From assembly GCA_016192825.1 (NCBI GenBank), contig JACPTK010000062.1, forward strand, positions 1-40,542: a stretch of 40,542 nucleotides of DNA. Direction: 5' to 3'. The notes beneath the pieces were generated by a model that worked only from the letters and a program-made list of their open reading frames with translations, was not told where the DNA came from and did not search any database. Positions 8,810 through 15,106 of the stretch are shown in pieces. Both the position numbers and the translations under genes were made by a program. The DNA is from Betaproteobacteria bacterium. Lineage in GTDB: Bacteria; Pseudomonadota; Gammaproteobacteria; Burkholderiales; SG8-41. Within the stretch, counting starts at the first letter, position 1. Every line of letters begins with the position of its first letter.

Positions 8810-10009
8810 ATGACGGATTTCGTGCGCGCGCAGGCCGGGGTGCTGAAGCGGCGCCTCGCCGAGCCGCGCCGCTTCATCCAGGTCGTCGCGGGACCCCGCC
8901 AGACGGGGAAGACGACGCTCGCGCGCGGGGTCGCGGAGTCCTTCGGCGCGCCGTTCCACTACGCGAGCGCGGACGAGCCGACGCTGCGCGAGCGCGGCTG
9001 GATCGCGGAGCAGTGGGAGCTGGCGCGGGCAAAGGCGCGCGAGGCGGGCAGTCGCGGCGTGGTTCTGGTGCTCGACGAGATCCAGAAGGTCTCCGGCTGG
9101 TCGGAGACCGTGAAGCGCCTGTGGGACGAGGACGCGCGCGCGAAACGCCCGCTCAAGGTCGTGGTGCTCGGATCGGCGCCGCTCCTCATCCAGCGCGGGC
9201 TGACCGAGAGCCTCGCGGGGCGGTTCGAGGTGCTGCGCCTGCCGCACTGGTCGTACTCGGAAATGCGGGAAGCTTTCGGCTTCTCGTTCGAGCAGTATCT
9301 CTTCTACGGCGGCTACCCGGGGGCGGCGCCGCTGATCAGCGAGCCCGCGCGCTGGGCGCGTTACGTCGTGGATTCGCTGATCGAGACCACGATCTCGCGC
9401 GACGTGCTGCTGCTCACGCGCGTGGACAAGCCGGCGCTGCTGCGGCGCCTGTTCGAGGTCGGCTGCCGCCACTCGGGGCAGATCCTCTCGTACACGAAAA
9501 TGCTCGGCCAGTTGCAGGACGCCGGCAATTCGACGACGCTCGCGCACTATCTCGATCTCCTCGCCGGGGCGGGCATGCTGACGGGCCTTCAAAAATTCGC
9601 CGGCCGCGCCGCGCGCAGCCGCGGCTCGATTCCCAAGCTCCAGGTGCTGAACACCGCCCTCATGACCGCGCAGTCGGGAGTCACCGTGGAGGAGGCGCGC
9701 GCGGACCGCGAGTTCCGGGGCCGGCTCGTCGAGTCGGCGGTCGGCGCGCACCTGGCGAACGCCGCGGCGTCGGGGGCTTGCGAGCTTTACTACTGGCGCG
9801 AACGCAACCGCGAGGTGGATTTCGTGGCGCGCGCGGGACGCCGCGTGACGGCGATCGAAGTGAAGAGCGGCCGCAGCACGGAGGCGCTGCCTGGAATGGA
9901 GGCGTTTGCGGCAGCGTTCAAGCCCGCGCGCAGGCTCCTCGTCGGCGGCGACGGCATCGCAGTCGAGGAATTCCTCGCTTGGCCGGTCGAGCACTGGATT
10001 GCCGAATGA
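8810..10009 (+). CDS. AAA ATPase with C-terminal DUF4143 domain
   Basis: This 399-residue protein is an AAA_14/DUF4143 ATPase. Walker A is GPRQTGKTT near residue 29 and Walker B is VLVLDEIQ near 86. The DUF4143 C-terminus includes REVDFVARAGRRVTAIEVKS near residues 335-354, which has the D ... E-x-K spacing of a PD-(D/E)XK nuclease-like fold. The family is common and widespread but its cellular role is poorly known; it is often found near mobile or defence genes. The gene ends in ATGA, shared with the start of the intact hsdR, so the two are translationally coupled. That is not a usual position for such an ATPase. Its G+C matches the backbone rather than the low-G+C accessory genes upstream, pointing to a separate origin. 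Confidence 0.88.
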   Translation: MTDFVRAQAGVLKRRLAEPRRFIQVVAGPRQTGKTTLARGVAESFGAPFHYASADEPTLRERGWIAEQWELARAKAREAGSRGVVLVLDEIQKVSGWSETVKRLWDEDARAKRPLKVVVLGSAPLLIQRGLTESLAGRFEVLRLPHWSYSEMREAFGFSFEQYLFYGGYPGAAPLISEPARWARYVVDSLIETTISRDVLLLTRVDKPALLRRLFEVGCRHSGQILSYTKMLGQLQDAGNSTTLAHYLDLLAGAGMLTGLQKFAGRAARSRGSIPKLQVLNTALMTAQSGVTVEEARADREFRGRLVESAVGAHLANAAASGACELYYWRERNREVDFVARAGRRVTAIEVKSGRSTEALPGMEAFAAAFKPARRLLVGGDGIAVEEFLAWPVEHWIAE

Positions 10010-13000
10010 GCCCGCACGCCTACACCGAGGATCAGCTCGTCGAGCAGCCGGCAATCGGCTTGTTCTCGGAGCTTGGTTGGCGGACGGTGTCGGCGATGGA
10101 GGAAAACTTCCAGTCACCCTCTCCCCAGCCCTCTCCCATCAAGGGAGAGGGAGTCTATTTAGGGCGCGAGACATCGGGCGAAGTGGTACTGGTGCCGCGA
10201 TTGCGCGCGGCGCTGGAGAATCTGAATACGAAACTGCCCCCTGAGGCCATCGCGAGCGGGGTGGACGAGCTGACGCGCGACCGGTCGGCGATGACGCTAG
10301 CGGGCGCGAACCGGGAGGTGTGGGCGCTGCTGAAGGACGGCGTGAAGGTGCAGGTGCCGGACCGGGAGCGGGGCGGGGTGAGGGAGGAACGGGTGCGGGT
10401 GGTGGATTGGGAGAACCCCGCCGCGAACGATTTCCTGCTCGCTTCCCAAATGACTGTCACCGGGCAGCTCTATACGTGCCGGCCGGATCTGATCGGGTTC
10501 GTAAACGGTCTGCCGTGGGTGGTTATCGAGCTGAAGAAGCCCGGAGTTCCCGCACGCAATGCCTTCGACGAGAACCTCACCAGCTACAAGCACGCGCAGA
10601 ACGGCATTCCACAGCTCTTTTGGAGCAACGCGTTCCTGATCGCCTCGAACGGCACGGACAGCCGGGTCGGGATGATTACGGCGGACTGGGAGCGGTTCGG
10701 CGAGTGGAAGCGGATCGAGCGCGAGGATGAGCCACGCCGGGTGTCGCTGGAAGTAATGCTGCGGGGCACCTGCGCGCCCGCGCGGCTCCTGGACATCGCA
10801 GAGAACTTCTCGCTCTACTCGGAGCACAAGTCGGGCCTGGTGAAGGCGATGGCGCAGAACCACCAGTATCTCGGGGTAAACAACGCCATTGCCGCGGCGC
10901 TGGGGGCCCGGACGAGCGGGCACGGCCGCGGCGGGGTGTTCTGGCAGACGCAGGGCAGCGGCAAGAGCTTCTCGATGGTGTTCTTCGCGCAGAAGATCCT
11001 GCGCAAGGTGCCGGGCAACTGGACGTTCGTCGTGGTGACCGACCGCGTCGAGCTGGACGACCAGATCGCCAAGACCTTCAAGGCCTGCGGCGCGGTAAGC
11101 GACGCGGAGGGCGACGCCTGCCACGCGCAAAGCGGTGCAGAGCTGCGTAAGCTGCTCGCCGAGAACCACCGCTACGTCTTCACTCTGATCCACAAATTCC
11201 AGACGCCCGAGGTGCTGTGCGACCGGGCGGACGTGATCGTGCTGACCGACGAGGCGCACCGCAGCCAGTACGACACGCTGGCGATGAACATGCGCGCGGC
11301 GCTGCCGAAAGCGCTGTTCCTCGCCTTCACCGGCACGCCGCTCATCGCGGGCGAGGAGAAGACCAAGGACGTCTTCGGCGACTACGTCTCGATCTACGAC
11401 TTCCAGCAGTCCATCGAGGACGGGGCGACGGTGCCGCTCTACTACGAGAACCGCACCCCGGAGCTGCAGCTCGTCAACCCGGACCTGAACGACGAGCTCT
11501 ACGAGCTGATCGAAGCAGCGCAGCTCGACGACCAGCAGGAGGCGCGGCTGGAGAAGGAGCTGTCGCGCCAATACCACTTGATCACTCGCGACGACCGGCT
11601 GGACACCGTTGCCAAGGACATCGCGAGGCATTTCACCGGCCGGGGCTTCCAGGGCAAAGCCATGGTGGTGTCCATCGACAAGGCGACCGCGCTCAGGATG
11701 TACGACAAGGTGCGCAAGCACTGGCCGGGGCTCGACATGCCGGACATGGCGGTCGTGGTCTCCCCCGGGCAGAACGAGGTCGAGCAGATGAAGAAGCTCG
11801 GCCTTGACATCGTGCCGCACCGCAAGCGCATGAACGAGTCCGAGCCGGGCCTGGACGAGAGGTTCAAGGACCCCGAGGACCCGCTGCGCCTCGTGTTCCT
11901 CTGCGCCATGTGGCTCACCGGGTTCGACGCACCGAGCTGCTCGACGGTGTACCTCGACAAGCCGATGCGCAACCACACGCTGATGCAGACAATAGCGCGC
12001 GCCAATCGTGTGTACCCCGGCAAGCACAGCGGGGCCATCGTGGATTACGCCAACGTGTTTGCCTCTCTGGAGCGTGCCCTCGCCATCTACGCCAAGGGCC
12101 GCGGGCGCGAGATGCCGGTGAAGGACAAGAAGGCGTTGGTGGCCGAGCTGCGCCAGGCCGTGGCGGACGCGACAGCCTTCTGCAAGGCGCGCGGCGTGGA
12201 CCTGGCCAAGATCGAGGGTGCTTCGGCGGAGAAATTCGAGCGCGCGCAGGCGGTGGAGGACGGCGCCAACCGGCTGCTCGCGCCGGAACCGATGAAGCGC
12301 GATTTCCTGTCGCGGGCCCGCCTGGTAGACGCGCTCTACGGCGCAGTGAAGCCTGATCCGGTCGCGGTCGAGTTTGCTACGCGTTGCGGCTCCATCCGCG
12401 CGCTGTCGGATTACATCCGCAACCGCACCGACCCGCCCGACATCTCGCACGTCATGCGGGGCATCCAGGAGTTGCTCGACCGCTCGATCGGGGCGGAACC
12501 ATTCAAGATTAAGGACAAGGTTGCTGGTTTCCAGGGCATCGACCTTTCGAAGATTGACTTCGAGAAACTCGCGAAGCGCTTCGACAAGAAGAAGCCGACC
12601 AGCAGTGATTTGGAACGGCTCAGGGCCGCAGTCCGGGCGCAGCTCGAACGGATGGTTCGGCTTAACCGCACGCGGGCCGACTACCTGGAGAAATTTCAAG
12701 AATTGATCGACGAGTACAACAACGGCAGCCGGAACATCGAGGAGATCTTCCGCGACCTCGTCACGCTTTCACGCGCGCTGACCGAAGAGCAGGACCGGCA
12801 TGTGCGCGAGCACCTGAGCGAGGAGGAACTGACCGTCTTCGACATACTGACCCGGCCAGGGCCAGATCTGTCGGCAGAGGAGCGCGACGAAGTCAAGAAG
12901 GTGGCGCGACAGTTGCTCAATCGGCTTAATAAGCTTCTCGTTATCGGCTGGCGTCAGAAGCTCCAAGCTCGCGCCGGAGTGCGCCTCGCAATTGAGGATG

Positions 13001-13128
13001 TTCTGGACGACGGCCTGCCGCGAACGTATTCCAAGGAGTTATACAAGGCAAAGTGCGATGCGCTCTTCGAGCACGTGTACGAGTCGTACATGGGCGAGGG
13101 AAGGAGCGTTTACTCGGAAGCTGCATAG
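10006..13128 (+). CDS. hsdR: Type I restriction enzyme subunit R
   Basis: HsdR is the ATP-driven translocase and endonuclease of the type I system. The 1,040-residue protein is full length. The HSDR_N nuclease domain contains CRPDLIGFVNGLPWVVIELK (D ... E-x-K) near residues 160-180. The superfamily 2 helicase follows, with Walker A QGSGKS near 315, DEAH near 415 and FTGTPL near 440. The C-terminal region (about 800-1040) is helical and charged. The start overlaps the ATPase stop. Residues about 35-50 (with SPSPQPSPIKGEG) are encoded by a dispersed palindromic repeat and are absent from the truncated copy at 8130. The insertion keeps the frame and lies before the nuclease motif, so the protein is probably functional. 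It can pair with the HsdM and HsdS encoded 6-9 kb upstream. Confidence 0.94.
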   Translation: MSPHAYTEDQLVEQPAIGLFSELGWRTVSAMEENFQSPSPQPSPIKGEGVYLGRETSGEVVLVPRLRAALENLNTKLPPEAIASGVDELTRDRSAMTLAGANREVWALLKDGVKVQVPDRERGGVREERVRVVDWENPAANDFLLASQMTVTGQLYTCRPDLIGFVNGLPWVVIELKKPGVPARNAFDENLTSYKHAQNGIPQLFWSNAFLIASNGTDSRVGMITADWERFGEWKRIEREDEPRRVSLEVMLRGTCAPARLLDIAENFSLYSEHKSGLVKAMAQNHQYLGVNNAIAAALGARTSGHGRGGVFWQTQGSGKSFSMVFFAQKILRKVPGNWTFVVVTDRVELDDQIAKTFKACGAVSDAEGDACHAQSGAELRKLLAENHRYVFTLIHKFQTPEVLCDRADVIVLTDEAHRSQYDTLAMNMRAALPKALFLAFTGTPLIAGEEKTKDVFGDYVSIYDFQQSIEDGATVPLYYENRTPELQLVNPDLNDELYELIEAAQLDDQQEARLEKELSRQYHLITRDDRLDTVAKDIARHFTGRGFQGKAMVVSIDKATALRMYDKVRKHWPGLDMPDMAVVVSPGQNEVEQMKKLGLDIVPHRKRMNESEPGLDERFKDPEDPLRLVFLCAMWLTGFDAPSCSTVYLDKPMRNHTLMQTIARANRVYPGKHSGAIVDYANVFASLERALAIYAKGRGREMPVKDKKALVAELRQAVADATAFCKARGVDLAKIEGASAEKFERAQAVEDGANRLLAPEPMKRDFLSRARLVDALYGAVKPDPVAVEFATRCGSIRALSDYIRNRTDPPDISHVMRGIQELLDRSIGAEPFKIKDKVAGFQGIDLSKIDFEKLAKRFDKKKPTSSDLERLRAAVRAQLERMVRLNRTRADYLEKFQELIDEYNNGSRNIEEIFRDLVTLSRALTEEQDRHVREHLSEEELTVFDILTRPGPDLSAEERDEVKKVARQLLNRLNKLLVIGWRQKLQARAGVRLAIEDVLDDGLPRTYSKELYKAKCDALFEHVYESYMGEGRSVYSEAA
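10116..10151 (+). repeat. Palindromic repeat inserted in frame in hsdR
   Basis: CCCTCTCCC (10129-10137) pairs with GGGAGAGGG (10143-10151) around a 5-base loop, and another partial copy of the arm lies just before it. The 8130 copy of hsdR lacks it; the net difference is 33 bases (11 codons). It looks like the same broad family as the elements at 13637 and 17481. Confidence 0.75.
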
Positions 13129-13160
13129 GCGGTTTGTTCATGGACCTTTCGGACCGCCTA
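13126..13160 (+). terminator. Inverted repeat at the hsdR stop
   Basis: TAGGCGGT (13126-13133, containing the hsdR stop) and ACCGCCTA (13153-13160) form perfect 8-bp arms with a 19-base loop. There is no T-run after it, so intrinsic termination is doubtful. Confidence 0.3.
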
Positions 13161-13280
13161 GCCACCGAATCGCGGTGATGCAGTTCGAGACCTTTTCCAA
13201 CACGTTATTGCGCGTATTGGCGCTCGGAAGGCTCCAGCGTTTGGATGCCGCGTGCGTGTACTATTGTTTTCGCGGAAGTC

Positions 13281-13305
13281 CTTGGGGCCCCTGTTCGCCG
13301 CCGAG
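13281..13305 (-). repeat. 25-bp inverted repeat, right copy
   Basis: This is the exact reverse complement of 1219-1243, about 12 kb away. It lies 153 bases past the hsdR stop. It begins CTTGGGGCCCC and ends GTTCGCCGCCGAG. Confidence 0.85.
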
Positions 13306-13477
13306 CAACGCAAACCGGCCCGGGAATTCGGGCGAGCACTGTGTGAGCTTCGATCACACCGGCCGTAGCCCAGGCACCACACGCCCGAAGCAACAATAGA
13401 ACAACGTCCTGGCGCGAGTTGCGCAGACCGCCGGGCCGGTCGAGTAGCGCAGGGGACCGCTGCGAGTTTACGAAATA

Positions 13478-13561
13478 GCGGCGGCGAACCGGGGATCCCC
13501 TTTCTTTGGTGACTTTCTTTGGGGGAGCAAAGAAAGTCACACGGTCCCCGCGAGGGGATCG
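13478..13561. repeat. REP-like extragenic palindrome
   Basis: The core is a hairpin with perfect 13-bp arms: GTGACTTTCTTTG (13509-13521), a 6-base loop, and CAAAGAAAGTCAC (13528-13540). It is flanked by GGGGATCCCC before and GGTCCCCGCGAGGGGATC after, which can pair as an outer stem. The first bases (CGGCGGCGAACCGGGG) match the 25-bp island repeats apart from small changes. Elements of this kind are common between genes in proteobacteria. Confidence 0.75.
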
Positions 13562-13571
13562 TAAAGAATCA

Positions 13572-13634
13572 AGAATGAAGGAGAAAGGAGGAAGGAGGAA
13601 GGAGGAAGGAGGAAGGATGAAGGATGAAGGATGA
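13572..13634 (+). repeat. Heptanucleotide tandem array (9 units)
   Basis: Nine 7-bp purine units follow each other: AGAATGA, AGGAGAA, four AGGAGGA, then three AGGATGA. The unit drifts in blocks along the array. It is a candidate variable-number locus. Confidence 0.85.
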
Positions 13635-13636
13635 AA

Positions 13637-13745
13637 TCCTCCCACCACCCCGCCTGGTCCGAAGGCATCCCTCTCAAGTCGGAGGGAAATTCCCGACACC
13701 AAGCCGGCGCCGCCGGCGCCGCCCCTCCTCCGACAGGAGAGGAAT
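13637..13745. repeat. Palindromic element, CTCC/GGAG family
   Basis: The sequence runs from CTCCCACCACCCCGCC to CCCCTCCTCCGACAGGAGAGG, with internal GCCGGCGCC palindromes. It resembles the element at 17481-17592 in motif order (CACCACCCCGCC, GCCGGC, CCCTCC...GGAGG). Confidence 0.55.
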
Positions 13746-13779
13746 TCAATCCACAATTCGCGAATCGCGAGTCACGGCG

Positions 13780-14964
13780 TCAGCGCGCGCGGATGCGGGA
13801 GCCGTCCCGCAGCGAATCGGGCGGGTAGATGACCACGTGCTCGCCCGGCTTGAGGCCGGCCTCCACCATCGCCTCGGCGCCGTTGCGCTGCGTTGCCGTC
13901 ACCGCGCGCTTGACTGCCCGCCCGCCGTCGGCCACGAACACCGCCCAGCCCTCGCCGTCCCGGAAGAGGGCGCCGACCGGCACCTTGATTGCATCGGCCA
14001 CGCGGTGCGTGACGATGGTCGCGTCGACCCGGAAGCCGTCGCCGAGGGTCTGCACCTTGTCCAGCGGCTCGGCGAAGTCGAGCACCACGTTCACGCGCTG
14101 CTCCTCGACGCCGAGCGCGGAAATCTTGGTGAAGCCCGCCGGCTCGACGAGGCGCACGCGCGCGGCGAGCGGCGCGACACCCCGCCCGAGCTCGATGCGC
14201 GCCGGCATGCCGGGCCGGATCGCCACCGATTCCTGCGAAAGGACGTCCACCACCGCCTCGACGCTGCGGGCATCGGCGAGTTCGAGGAGCGCGGCGCCGA
14301 GCGCGACGGCGCCCTCGCTTTCCTGGATGACCTTCAGCACCGAGCCCTTCACCGGCGAGGTGACTTCCCAGTTCGCGCCGGCGTCGCCGCTTTGGTAGCG
14401 GGCGAGCGCCGCCCGCGCCTGGTTCAACTCATGCCCCGTGGCGTCCTCGGCGAACCGCGCCGCCTCGACGGTGCGCTCCGCGGTGCGCAGCGCGAGCTCG
14501 GCCTGCTCGCGCGCGGTCGCGGAGATAAAGCCGTCCTTGAACAGCTTCACCTGGCGGTCGAAGTCGGCTTTCGCCTGGTCGCGCTGCGCCAGGATGCGCG
14601 CGACCTCGGCCCTGGCGCGCAGCTGCTGCGCCTCGGCCGCGCCGACGCGCGCCCGCAGCTCGCGCACGGTGCGCGCGTCGAGCAGCGCGGGCGCCACCGG
14701 CGCGAGCAGCGCCACGACCTGCCCCCGCTCCACGGGGTCGCCCGCCTTGAGGCGGATGCGCTCGAGCCGCCCGGCGAGCGGCGCGTGCACGGTGTAGCGC
14801 TCGCGCACCCGCGTCTTGCCGTCGTCCGAGACCGTCTGCTCGAACACACCGCGCTTCACCTCGGCCAGCTCGGCGGACACCGGCGGCGCCTGCAGCGCCC
14901 AAACCGCGAGCGCCGCGACGGCGGCGAGGCTAACGCCCAGCGCGATCTTGTTGCGTAGTCTCAT
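13780..14964 (-). CDS. HlyD-family periplasmic adaptor of an ABC exporter
   Basis: This 394-residue protein is a membrane fusion (adaptor) subunit. It has one N-terminal membrane anchor (about residues 5-25, KIALGVSLAAVAALAVWAL). A biotinyl-lipoyl-like half (YTVHAPLAGRLERIRLKAGD) follows, then a long coiled coil (about 95-195, many A, E and R heptads), the second lipoyl half (WEVTSPVKGSVLKVIQESEG) and a beta-barrel region. It is the last gene of a leftward unit after the ATPase and the FtsX-type permease, the set seen in MacAB- and DevBCA-like exporters. It would link the permease to an outer membrane channel, which is not encoded here. The substrate cannot be inferred. Confidence 0.88.
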   Translation of the reverse strand: MRLRNKIALGVSLAAVAALAVWALQAPPVSAELAEVKRGVFEQTVSDDGKTRVRERYTVHAPLAGRLERIRLKAGDPVERGQVVALLAPVAPALLDARTVRELRARVGAAEAQQLRARAEVARILAQRDQAKADFDRQVKLFKDGFISATAREQAELALRTAERTVEAARFAEDATGHELNQARAALARYQSGDAGANWEVTSPVKGSVLKVIQESEGAVALGAALLELADARSVEAVVDVLSQESVAIRPGMPARIELGRGVAPLAARVRLVEPAGFTKISALGVEEQRVNVVLDFAEPLDKVQTLGDGFRVDATIVTHRVADAIKVPVGALFRDGEGWAVFVADGGRAVKRAVTATQRNGAEAMVEAGLKPGEHVVIYPPDSLRDGSRIRAR

Positions 14965-14987
14965 GTCCTCGACTCAAAAACCCAATA

Positions 14988-15079
14988 GACAGGATTAACA
15001 GGATTTACACGATTCAACCAAACCCTGTCCTGCAGGGTTGTTGCTCGTTCTAATCCTGTTAATCCCGCAAATCCTGTCC
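14988..15079. repeat. AATCCTGT-type long palindrome
   Basis: GACAGGATTAACAGGATTTA at the left is mirrored by AATCCTGTTAATCCCGCAAA and ATCCTGTC at the right. It lies between the permease and adaptor genes. A second member is at 36595-36662. Similar palindromes recur in many proteobacterial genomes. Confidence 0.75.
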
Positions 15080-15106
15080 ATTTTCTGGACTTTCACGCAG
15101 TGCTGG

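Larger units (their letters stand above)
13129..13779. other. Gene-free region full of repeats
   Basis: No coding sequence is supported in these 651 bases. In order they hold the inverted repeat at the hsdR stop, the right copy of the 25-bp island-bracketing repeat (13281-13305), a REP-like palindrome (13478-13561), a heptanucleotide tandem array (13572-13634), and a degenerate CTCC/GGAG palindromic element (about 13637-13745). This is the boundary between the restriction island and the ABC exporter genes. Confidence 0.7.
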
